Assembly: GCA_037126765.1 (NCBI GenBank)
Contig: JBBCBC010000033.1
Coordinates: 13,406,085 to 13,470,084 of the forward strand
Source of the DNA: Stenogyne calaminthoides
Taxonomy: Eukaryota; Streptophyta; Magnoliopsida; Lamiales; Lamiaceae
Direction of reading: 5' to 3'
DNA: 64,000 nt
Part shown: one piece after another, positions 46,021 through 56,699 of the stretch
Layout: every line of letters starts with the position of its first letter
How positions within the stretch are numbered: the first letter of the stretch is position 1
Notes under the pieces: generated by a model
The model's database searches: none
What the model was told of the DNA's origin: nothing
Seen by the model: only the letters and a program-made list of their open reading frames with translations
Translations under genes and position numbers: made by a program

Positions 46021-47508
46021 TTGAAATAAACAACTATATGCAATAGGACAAGTATATCACAAGATTCGATCACATGCATCATATTTAAAATCTAAAAAAA
46101 AAATATGAACATGCATCAGCCAACATCTTAAAACAGTTTAAATAAGCCACGTGGGGTGGGTCATTATTTAAACACATTCAAGCAGGTTACAAACAAGAAC
46201 AGTTACAAACCTTTAATATCTAGATTAATAGTTGGCTCCCACTTGACCAATATAAAATTGACAGGGACTTCGGGGAAGTATATGCATATCAATTTTATAC
46301 CTAAGTAATAACCATGATTAAATACAGGACTATTATTTCGCTTTGAACGAGCCTCGTGGGGAGGGTCATCGTCGCCACTAGTAATAACCCACAATCATCC
46401 GTTTGAAATTCATTCATGTGAAAGCTATCTTTTGACCGTCCCGTGGGGGGAATTTCTCCAAAAGAATTCACAAATAAATAAATCATGGAGGTCAAAATTA
46501 ATTCAATTTTATTATCCGGAATAAAATTGTCAATTAATTATTTAAACATACTTAGTAATTTTGAAGGTGAGATTTTTCATTTGGGCAACTCTCATGCAAA
46601 CACATTTAAACAAATTAAATAAAGCACAAGGTAATATTAAAATCATCCAAAAAAGCGAGAAAAGTAAACATATTAGACACGAAAATCAATTATTTATGGT
46701 TTGATTTTTTCTTGGCTTGATCTTGAAAAACAAAATCTTGAATTTCTCAAACTAGATCGTCTCGAAAAGAACTCCGTATCCAAAGCCCTTGGTATTTCTT
46801 TGTGGGATGCACTATAAATCGACAGACTTGGCAAAACAAGATTATGCATATCAATTTTATACATAAGTCGCGCCGGTCATGATTCGCCCGGCGGTAGTGT
46901 ATGCCCCTTTGATGTGAGCCCCGCCAGGGCCCGATGTCACCGTAGTCGCCCACAATCATCCAATTGGAATTTATTCACACTGCGCGCGCTATTTTCCGCC
47001 CGTAGTCCTCGAATTACCTCCAAAAGAATTGCAACAAATAAATGCGAGGGCTTTGATCCTCAATTTTCGCCCCGGCCTAAAAATTTTAATTGCGTCGGCG
47101 TGCTGTGGCGTCAGCGTCACACGATCACACACCTCCCTTGGCACATTTTGCGCGACGCACGCCGCCTACGCCCGGTTCTGGATTTCTTTCTTTAATTCTT
47201 CGTCTCCATCCTCATTTTCGATCCGGTTACAATTTATTTACAAAAATAAATAAACCTAGATCTAGACTAGTCTATTACATTGATCAAATCAAACAAATTC
47301 TAATCTACTCGTGGATTTTCTCACGAGGCAAAACGAATCCGAACGAATCGAATTAAAAAACCACAGTTTATATGCATGCATAAACAAACACATTAAATTC
47401 CATGACAATTGGATACCTGCAAAATAGATCTAGCAATTCTACTATCCAATTTCAAATTTAATGTCCGCGAATTAAATTACAATTTAAAATTCAGAGCCCG
47501 AAACCGTG
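46021..47508 (-). other. Copia E leader with an internal diverged duplication
   Basis: No gene was identified. Blocks 46230-46510 and 46780-47070 share order and wording (TATGCATATCAATTTTATAC; CCCACAATCATCC; CTCCAAAAGAATT). The second block is unusually GC-rich (46865-47180), so it has either diverged strongly or is poorly resolved. Confidence 0.6.
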
Positions 47509-47520
47509 GCTCTGATACCA
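47509..47520 (-). other. Primer-binding site of Copia E
   Basis: Plus-strand GCTCTGATACCA (TGGTATCAGAGC on the element strand) lies two bases from the 5' LTR. Confidence 0.9.
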
Positions 47521-47522
47521 GT

Positions 47523-49363
47523 TGTTGGGGAATAGGTTGCACAGATCTATTCGGGGTGAATATTTAAATACAAATTTAATTCTTTAATTATTACTAGCAT
47601 GAATTAATCCTATATTAATTCAAATAATAATCCAACAACATATCATGCATATAATAATTCACGTAAAACCTACGCATGCGGAATTCTACGAGTTTACGTG
47701 AACGTACCTCTTGGGATGGCAACGGTATGGCTGAATAGACTAACCGTAAGGACTTCCCAAGTATTCCCTTAGCCCTCGTTCGACTATCCGGTGGAAGGAT
47801 TCTTGTGAACGATTTAACAAAAGGAAAATAAATTATGTTGCACCACCTTTGTGGATTTACTAATTTTTCCAGCACATGGAATTATATTTGGGAATGAAAG
47901 AATCATCTCCTATTTATAGAGACTAGGGTGAACGAAATTTTTGGCAATATATGATGTGGGAAAATCTTTTCTTGATCTCCAAGAAATCTTGAATATATCC
48001 CCTATATTCTTTTTCCCATAATCATAATATTCCACAAAAATCCCACCTACTCTATATATATGGATTTTTCGAAAAAATAGATGATCAAGATTCCAAGATT
48101 TGGATCTTCTTGAATTTATGAGATATTCTTGTATTTCAAGAAATACATATCTTCCATAATATCTTTTCAAGAAAATCAAGAAAATCTTTCTTGCCCACTA
48201 TATTTCAAAATTTTCGAAAATATCATTATGAATAACCAAGTGGGAGATTTCTTGAATTTAATGAGATAATCTTGTATTCCAAGAATACATACCTTCATTC
48301 CATAACAAAATTCAAAGAAAATCTTTCTCCCAACTTTATCCATAATTTTCGAAATATTATTGGAAAAATAAGCAATATTTATTTATTTTATTTTAATCAC
48401 CTTTTCAGTTAATGGACTATATGTTGGGCTACTCAGGGGGCCTTTAGGAGAATTAAGATTGGACCTTCTAATGGACCTTGAATATCTAATATTGAGCCAC
48501 AATATAATTCAAGCCCATAAATATTAATTAATCCCACTACATAATTAATATTGCACTATCCATCTTAACCCACATTACAGTCAATATGACTCCCGGTCAT
48601 TATTTCCCGTGTTTAAAATTATCTAGCCCATTAATTAATTCAAGCCACTGAAATAGCTTTCCATTAATTAATATCTTTTATCCTTGGTCAAGGAACGGTT
48701 CAACATTATTATCCATACCGGAAACTAATTCCACTTGCAAGATTTGGTATGATAAAGCTTATGAACCTCCCAGGGGGGCAAATCAAACAAGCGTACTTGC
48801 ACACGATTCTTCGTATTAAATCTTATCAATCACATGTGACTAATAATATTGCCCAAGATAAAAAGGATTGAATCTCATTGATTCGCTACCCATGATAAGT
48901 CAAAGCAATAGTTACCAATCCCACGTGATCCTATTTAAGGGACGAAGGTTAAGAAATAACGAACCACTGAGGTCTAATTCTCCCTTGTTCAGTTCTGAAG
49001 AATTTATCCTCCTGTAGGTCCTATTCAGTGCATCAGTCATGCACTAGTGTAATCTCTTGGTCAAGACAAGCCAATCTGAGCCTTACACTTCAACCTTTCA
49101 CGATGGTTTGTTCATTTCCATCTAGGTCGTGAATAGCGTACTTTTAGTTACAAGAGACTGTTAATTTAATCTTCTGTGATCTGGTATCACTAAATTAACT
49201 ACAATGTAACATGTACGACTTATTGAACAGTTATGCAGTAAATATATGTAACATCGATAATATTTAAAGCATCAGTGATAAACAATTTATTTCAGTAAAT
49301 AAGTCTGAAAATTCAGTTTCGATTATACAAAGTAAAAGTATACTTTCCAGTATAATCCCAACA
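47523..49363 (-). repeat. 5' LTR of Copia E
   Basis: This 1841-bp LTR has TG...CA ends. CTCTATAAATAGGAG on the element strand (47908-47922) is a good TATA box. Confidence 0.88.
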
Positions 49364-49368
49364 GTTAT

Positions 49369-50545
49369 CACAATAAATAGTGATACACCTCGGCGTACTC
49401 TGAGAAACCCTTAAGTCCAGTAAGAAACTACGTTGCCAGATAGCCTCCTTAGTAGCTTCTGAGGCAGCTATGTACTCGGCTTCCATAGTGGAGTCCGCAA
49501 TGCATTTCTTCTTTAAACTTCTCCAAGATATGGCTCCGCCTCCTAGCATAAACACATAACCCGAGAAAGACTTTCGTTCATCTCGATCAGCTTGGAAATC
49601 TGAATCGGTATAACCCAAAGGAACCATGTTGTCAGACTTGTATACTAGTACATAATCTCGAGTCCTTTTCAAATACATGAGAATGTGCTTGATATCAATC
49701 CAATATCCTTGACCAGGGTTAGACTGATATCTCGCTACCATGCCGACTGCATAGCAAATATCAGGCCTCGTACACAGCATCACATACATAAGGCTTCCTA
49801 CAGCTAAAGCATAAGGAACCTTAACCATCTCCTCTATCTCCTTCTGTGTCTCAGGACACATATCCTTAGATAGGGAAACTCCATGTCTGAAAGGCAGTAA
49901 GCCCTTCTTGGATTTTTGCATGCTAAAACGAGCAATCACAGTATCAATGTAAGATGCTTAAGATAAACACAACATTCTCTTTTTTTGATCACTAATGACC
50001 TTAATGCCAAGAATGTACGATGCTTCTCCATATCCTTCATTTGAAATTGTTCTGAAAGCCACACCTTCACATCTGATAATACTTTCACATTGTTGCCAAT
50101 AAGAAGAATATCATCTACGTACAATACTAAGAATACCATTACGTCTCCATTACTCTTCTTGTACACACAACTTTCATTTTGACATTGTTCAAATTCAAAA
50201 TATTTGATCACCTCGTCAAAATGAATGTTCCAAGACCTAGAAGCTTGCTTTAGCCCATAAAGTGACTTTTTCAGCTTCCAGACTAGATTCTCTTGGCCTT
50301 TCTTCACATAACCCTCGGGTTGTTGCATATAGATGTCCTTATCCAACTCTCCATTAAGGAAAGCTGTCTTGACATCCATTTGTCAAATCTCATAGTTCAT
50401 GTGATTAGCTATGGATAAGAGAATCCGGATCGACATTAGCATGGCTATTGGTGAAAAGGTTTCGTCATAGTCGATTCCTTCTTTCTGGGTAAAAACCCTT
50501 TGCCACCAACCGTGCTTTAAAAGCAACAATCTGCCCATCAGATCC
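49369..50545 (-). pseudogene. Copia D RT and RNase H, N-terminal portion
   Basis: Reading leftwards from about 50545, the RT shows GIDYDETFSPIA (50480 region), a TGA replacing Trp before QMDVKTAFLNGELDKDIYMQ, SLYGLKQASRSWNIHF and the active-site box YVDDILLIG, a frameshift near 49940, then PYALAVGSLMYVMLCTRPDI. RNase H follows (GYTDSDFQADRDERKS; DSTMEAEYIAASEA), ending in ITIYCDN at the Copia E junction. Upstream integrase and gag are absent: at about 50545 the sequence switches to gypsy-type material. Confidence 0.85.
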
Positions 50546-50589
50546 TCTCTTACCGATGGAAATTCGTCCATACAAAACCATGCAAGCAA

Positions 50590-50757
50590 GAGGGATCCAT
50601 TGGTCGTGCAAGATGGGCGATCACAAGGGCAAGAGCTAAGAAAATCAAGGAAGCCATGATGATACTTGTGGAGAAAATAAAAGACAAAGTCCAAGTGAAT
50701 TCCAAGTTGGGCCAACTGAAGAATATTATTCAAGTTGATGGGCTGGAATTTACGTGA
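50590..50757 (+). pseudogene. C-terminal coding tail of a Ty3/gypsy element
   Basis: Plus-strand WAITRARAKKIKEAMMILVE continues to NIIQVDGLEFT and a TGA at 50755-50757. The GPITRARAKKI-type tail is the end of many plant gypsy polyproteins. It lies directly before the LTR at 50755-51319 rather than after a pol gene. Confidence 0.65.
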
Positions 50758-51319
50758 AGGGTTAGACTCTTATCATATCCAAATAGAAGGCCCAAGATTG
50801 AGAATGAAGCTTGCAATTTTCGTCCATGCACTTGGGGGCTTCAAGAATGACTCTTCATTTTAGTCAAAGTGTGTTAATTAAGTTTTTATTAAGTTCTAGA
50901 TACATTGCCTACATTTATTAAGTCTTGACTAGACTTTAAGTCACCTAAATGTGTTCACATTAGTGAATTAAAGTGTCTTCATGATATGTTCATGCATGAA
51001 GGCCATTTAAGAGTTGTTTGTAGCCTATAAATAGGTGATGCATCCATTTATAAAATACACACAATTTTGAGTACGAAAATTTCATTATTCTCTTTTGAGA
51101 TTGTTTTATTTGAGAACTTATCAAGATTCTTGAGCAAGATCTTGTGGCGTTCAACTATACCGAGGTTTTTGGCTCTTCTATAACCAACGGGTCGAGGTTC
51201 TTTCTAGCTCTAAGTAAGATTAAACCAGATTCACGATTTGGGTAGATCCGCTGCTTAATTTTATACGTTGGGTTCTTAGATCAATATATCTAATGGGTCC
51301 TTCGTCTCTATCCGCATCA
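50755..51319 (+). repeat. LTR of a Ty3/gypsy element
   Basis: The right end ATCCGCATCA is fixed by the primer site that follows. The left end is inferred, beginning about TGAAGGGTTAGAC after the coding tail. GCCTATAAATAGGTG (51023-51037) is a clear TATA box. Confidence 0.65.
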
Positions 51320-51321
51320 GT

Positions 51322-51333
51322 TGGTATCAGAGC
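51322..51333 (+). other. Primer-binding site of the gypsy element (tRNA-Met)
   Basis: TGGTATCAGAGC lies two bases after the LTR. Confidence 0.9.
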
Positions 51334-51779
51334 AATGTAGTATTGATATGAATATCTTTTTCTTCTTTTCTTGTGTAAAAAAAAAAGGTACAAAAAAACA
51401 GTAGAGGCGTAAAAAAAAAAAAAAACAAATGCCAAAAAAAAAATATTTAAAAAAAAATTCTGAATTTCTTGCTTGTTCCTCTTTATATCTAGAACAACAA
51501 GACTTCACAAAAAAAAAAAAAACAAAAACCTTTGTGCCATTATAAATTTCATACTTGTTCGAAATCCAAGTTTCAAGAATTCCTTGTACCCTACTTCTAT
51601 AGGACTAAGGGATTGTTGAATGTTGCTTGAAATTGTTCAAACTTGATTTTTGTTCTCAAATATTGAGTAGTAAAAGGCAAGAGTGGTAAGTTCATTAGAG
51701 GGGAGGTAAAAGCCAACGAGTGATACACGAGTGGATTGTGAGGCACCTTTTGAGTGATACACGAGCGTTTGTGAGGATC
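51334..51779 (+). other. A-rich leader of the gypsy element
   Basis: Several runs of 9-15 A occur between 51377 and 51530. A short repeat, GAGTGATACACGAG (51718 and 51752), lies just before gag. No coding sequence. Confidence 0.6.
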
Positions 51780-52990
51780 ATGGAAGAAGATCAACAAGAA
51801 GCTTTCACTTTACAAGCCATGCAACAACAATTTGCAAGGTTAGGAACGGTTCTTGAAGGCAACACAGATCGGTTAGAAAGATCAAAGACCGGTTAGAAAG
51901 ATTAGAGCAGTCTACACCAAACGAGCGTAGAAATCAGTTTGCCCATCAAAGAAGACATAATAGGGAAGTGGAAATGGAAGAGGATGATGATGATATGGGG
52001 GATGTTCACCGAGTTGATCGAAGAAGATGTAGAAGGAGACAAAACGAAGAAGTGGATAGAAACTTGGGAAGCATCAAGATGCACATTCCTGCTTTCCATG
52101 GAAAGAGCGATCCAGAAGCATAGTTAGAGTGGGAAAAGAAGGTAGAACTTATCTTTGATTGTCATAACTACTTTGAGGAGAAGAAAGTAAAGCTTGTTGC
52201 AGTTGAGTTCACCAACTATGCTATTGTTTGGTGGGATCAATTTGTCACAAATCGATGGCGATATGGAGAAAAAATTATTGCTACATGGGCTGAAATGAAA
52301 TCAATCATGCGTAAGAGGTTCCTACCTTCTCATTATTTTCATGAATTGTATCAAAAACTCCAATCTATGATTCAAGGCATGAAAACGGTGGACGAATACT
52401 ACAAGGAGATGGAGGTTGCCATGATTAGGGCAAATGTTGAAGAAGATCGAGAGGCAACTATGGCACGTTTCTTGAACGAGCTAAATAGAGATATTGCTAA
52501 TATTGTGGAACTTCAGCACTATGTGGAGCTTGATGACATGGTGCATACTTCCATTAAAGTGGAAAGACAACTAAAGAGGAAGGGTTCTATGCAAAGGAAT
52601 TACCCGCAAAATTTTCAATCTTCGAGCAAGATGGAAAGAAAGGGTTTCTAAGGCAGCTTTTGGAGGTACTTCGAAACCTCAAGGAGACACATCAAAGACC
52701 AAGCCTAGTGAGTCAAACAAGGGAAAAGGTAACATCTCTACACCTTCTCGAAGTCGTGATATTAAATGCTTTCGTTGTCATGGACATGGTCATATTGCAT
52801 CTGAATGTCCAAACAAGAAAGTGATGATTCTAAGGGAGAATGGGGAGATTGAGCCTGAAGGTGAGAATGATGGATGAAGTGGTGATGAACAAATTGAGGA
52901 ACCTGTACCGGGTGAACAACTTATAGTTGTAAGGAGGTCTTTGAACATGCAAGCAAAGGTGGGGGAGGCTGAACAACAAAGAGAGAACAT
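51780..52990 (+). pseudogene. Gypsy gag with CCHC zinc knuckle, broken
   Basis: The ATG at 51780 starts MEEDQQEAFTLQAMQQQFAR. Frame breaks occur near 51890, a TAG near 52122 (before LEWEKKVELIFD) and a frame slip near 52650. The central Retrotrans_gag domain (VAVEFTNYAIVWWDQFVTNR; TVDEYYKEMEVAMIRANVEE) is well preserved. The knuckle CFRCHGHGHIASEC is intact (about 52768-52810). Gag would form the particle and bind RNA. Confidence 0.85.
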
Positions 52991-52999
52991 CTTCCATAC

Positions 53000-54968
53000 A
53001 CGATGTTTGGTTTGAGAAAAGGTACGCGTATTAATTATTGATAATGGAAGTTGTACTAATGTTGCTAGTACGGAAATGGTGGAGAAACTTGGTTTAATTA
53101 CGTCTAAACATCCTAATCCATATAAGCTTCAATGGCTTAATGAATGTGGAGAAATTCGGGTAACTAAGCAAGTTTTGATTTCATTCTCTATTGGCAAGTA
53201 TGAAGATGAAGTGTTGTGTGACGTGGTACCAATGCATGCAAGTCACATTCTTTTGGGGAGACCGTGGCAGTTTGATAGGCGAGTGGTGTATGATGGGTAT
53301 CTTAATCGATTCACGGTGAAAAAACCAAAACAAGATATTGTGCTTGTTCCTCTAACTTCACTACAGGTTCATGAAGATCAAATCAAAATGTCGAAAGCAA
53401 GGAGAGCTAGTGAGGTTGAGAGAAAAAAAAGATGATAGTGAGGAACAAAATGTGAGCAATAAAAAGAGTGGAGAAAAAAATAAGAGGGCGGATTTGAGTG
53501 TTTCCGAGGGAGAAAAGAAATTGGATGGAAGTGAGGACCCAAAAAGAGTGAACTTCTTTGCAAGAGGGAGTGAACTAAAGAGAGCCTTAGATAAAAAAAA
53601 AAGATCGTGTTAGTGTTGGTACATAAGGAATCCTTTTTGAACACTAACGAGTTAACATCTTCTTTGCCTAGTTCTTTTAAGTCTCTTTTGCAGGAGTACG
53701 ATGATGTCTTTCCGGAGGAGGAACCAAATGGTTTACCACCATTAAGAGGGATCGAACATCAAATTGATTTCATCCCAGGTGCAACACTTCCAAACTGACC
53801 AGCTTATAGAGCTAATCCTGAGGAAACAAAGGAAATTCAAAGACAAGTGGAGGAATTGATGACTAAAGGCAAGGTTCGAGAAAGCATGAGTCCTTGTGCC
53901 ATTCCAGTAATTGTGGTTCCCAAGAAGGATGAAACATGGAGAATGTGCACATATTATCGCGCCGTCAACAAAATCACGGTAAAGTATCGCTCTCCTATTC
54001 CTAGGTTAGATGATATGCTTGATGAATTGTATGGTGCTTTGTTGTTCTCTAAAATTGATTTGAAAATTGGCTATCATCAAATAAGGATTAAAGAGGGTGA
54101 TGAATGGAAAACTGCTTTCAAAACAAAATATGGTTTATATGAGTGGTTGGTAATGCCGTTTGGCTTAACTAATGCACCGAGTACTTTCATGAGATTAATG
54201 AATCATGTTTTGCGTGATTTCATTGGAAAGTTTGTGGTTGTGTACTTTGATGATATTCTTATATATAGCAAAGGTTTAGAAGAACATCTTGACCATGTGC
54301 AATTTGTGTTAGACACCTTAAGAAAAGAATCTTTGTATGTTAATTTTAAGAAGTGTTCATTTTGCATGGATAAAGTTGTTTTTCTTGGTTTTTTTGTGAG
54401 TGCTGATGGAATTGAGATGGAAAAGGACAAGGTCAAGGCTATTCTAGATTGGCCAACTCCTAAAAACATTTCTGAAGCAAGATTTTTTCATGGTCTTGCT
54501 AGTTTCTATCGAAGATTTGTTAGAGACTTAAAGACCATTCTTTGCACCTTTAAATGAAATTGTAAAAAAAGAGTTTGGATTTCATTGGGGAGAAAAGCAA
54601 GAACATACATTCAATCTTTTGAAAGAAAAGCTTACTACTGCTCCAATTCTTGCATTGCCTAACTTTAACAAAAACTTTTAACTTGAATGTGATGCATATG
54701 GAGTGGGTATAGCAGCTGTTTTGATGCAGGATGGAAAATCAATTGCTTACTTTAGTGAAAAGTTGAAGGGAGCTCAATTGAACTATCCAACGTGCGACAA
54801 GGAGTTATATGCTTTGGTGAGAGCATTGGAGACATGGCAACACTACTTGTGGTCACGAGAGTTCGTTATTAATACGGATCATGAATCTCTCAAATACCTC
54901 AAGGGTCAAGGTAAGCTTAGTAAGAGGCATGCAAAGTGGGTGGAATTCATTGAATTCCATATAAGATT
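53000..54968 (+). pseudogene. Gypsy protease, reverse transcriptase and RNase H, truncated by Sirevirus B
   Basis: The protease has LIIDNGSCTNVAS (about 53036) with Asn beside the catalytic Asp where Gly or Ser/Thr is usual, and the ILLGRPWQFDR motif. A Lys/Glu-rich linker (53370-53610) follows. RT runs from about 53650: KGKVRESMSPCAIPVIVVPK, LFSKIDLKIGYHQIRI, MPFGLTNAPSTFMRLMN, and the catalytic VYFDDILIYS (about 54238). RNase H has LECDAYGVGIAAVLMQ, DKELYALVRALETW and NTDHESLKYL. Stops near 53796, 54555 and 54679 and a slip near 54530 disable it. Coding ends at 54968, where the Sirevirus LTR begins; integrase would lie beyond the window. Confidence 0.88.
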
Positions 54969-56530
54969 TGTAGGTCCCGAACGGGTTTTGTGAGGGCAGA
55001 AGTCTAGAGGGGAGGGGTGAATAGACTTCTGCAAACATTTTGTGCAGATCAAGTGTGAGGGCAGTTAGCCTGATCAGAGTGTGAGTGAATCAGTTTGGGC
55101 TGATAACCAACTTCTTCGACGCTCAAGGCAGATCGATTCGTAACTATCAGTTTAACTGATGTGTGCGGAAGCTTAAGTTTTACCCGTGTGAAAAACCAGT
55201 TTTGATAAATCAGATTCCAAAGTTAATCTTTAAATCAGTTGACTGAAGTGTCAAGTTTGATCAGATCAGGAGCTTGGTGCTAACTGATCTCAACTTGGAA
55301 TATGTACGCGCTTTAAAGGTTGTGTGCGATTGTGTAATCAGTTAATCAAAGCGGTAAAGGCACACAAGATTTATAGTGGTTCGGACAAACCAGTCCTACG
55401 TCCGCTCTTCCCTATCACACAAGGGCACCTACTTAACCAATCGGACTTTGTTTTATGTGTAAGTCCAACACAAGACACCAACTAGATGTTTAAAGAGTTC
55501 ACACTCAACCGATCCCAGAGATCGTAACTAGAAACCATAGTTCGAAATCTTGCTAAACAACTTAACCTAACTTGGGGGTTTGGGTAAGATTGTTTTTGGT
55601 TCCAACTATGAAATCTTTTCTTGCGTATAAGCAGCCTAACAGCTAGATGAAAAGATTTCTATTCTAAGAACTTATGGGATGAACACTTAATAAAAATTAA
55701 TCTTCTTGTTCGTGTTCTTGGGCGGAAATATGATATTAGCTTGAGCTTCTTGATTGTTCAGCGTTTCCGTTTTTTTTCACTCTGAAGTGTGATCCCATAT
55801 TTATAGACCTTGAAATCAAAGAGCCGTTGGAGAGCAATTTGAATTTCAGGCTATATTTGGTAGACTTGCAGGCTTGATGTGACGAGCTTCAGGAACGGCA
55901 TGGCCAAAAGTGTGAATTTATATTTTGTAGCCGTTCTGAGAGGTACCATCAAATCCCTTGAATTGTCGGCTCGATCATCACGCGTGTCTTGTTCTTATTG
56001 GATAGCAGACTCACTTTTTCGGTGTTGTTCTTCCAACTAAGCTTGACATTCTTCTTGTTCGGATCATAGCCGTATGATTAGGTGAAACATCGATTTCACA
56101 TGGTGAACTTTGATCGGTCAGGCCCGAATCGATCTACCGATAGAGTCTTGGTGCGGTTGACTTAGCTTCAACTAGCGGACTTCGGTGATGTAGGTCTTCC
56201 GGTCCGATCTTGGAAGTCATCGATCTTCAAGTATTTCGAGTTTGAGCTTTATGACGGTGAGATGTCGACTAGATCGATCGATCGATCTTCTCGTTCTTGT
56301 CTTGCAGATTCGCCTCGTCGGGATATCACCGTCCTTTGAGTCTTGAGATCGACCTATACATATTGAGTTTCCCCCTCAATATGTGACCTATCTATTTCAT
56401 CGGTTGTTCTATACAATCATTATCAATGGTCTCCTATAGCGGAGTAATATAAACATCGATACCTAATGTGTCCGACGGTCCTATTACATGTGTTTTTGGA
56501 ACTTTCATCAAAACTATAAATTTCCCAACA
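54969..56530 (-). repeat. 3' LTR of Sirevirus-like element B
   Basis: 1562 bp with ends TGTTGGGAAATT...GGGACCTACA on the element strand. It is homologous to 14523-16369 but lacks most copies of the 18-bp and 66-bp arrays. Many CGAT-rich strings stand where the relative has CAG/CTG words. Confidence 0.87.
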
Positions 56531-56545
56531 ATTTCCCTTTTTTTT
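56531..56545 (-). other. Polypurine tract of element B
   Basis: Minus-strand AAAAAAAAGGGAAAT borders the 3' LTR. Confidence 0.8.
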
Positions 56546-56699
56546 GATGAAACCAAAACACTTTGAGAAACCAAATCTGAGTTGATAAAAAATAGAACGA
56601 TTATGAGCATATAATCAAGACAATGAGACTTTGTCTTAGGATCAGAAAATAAACTTTTCTCATTAATAAAAGTTGATTACATGTTACATCAGAAAAGTT

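Larger units (their letters stand above)
44593..49363 (-). mobile_element. Copia retrotransposon E, nested in Copia D and internally deleted
   Basis: The outer ends TGTTGGGGAATAGG (left) and TAATCCCAACA (right) are flanked by a perfect 5-bp TSD, GTTAT (44588-44592 and 49364-49368). The right LTR (47523-49363) is complete. The left LTR matches it only over 44593-44931 and then stops. Between them are gag and protease remnants, a leader and a primer site. RT, integrase, RNase H and the inner three-quarters of the 3' LTR are missing, best explained by one large deletion. Confidence 0.88.
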
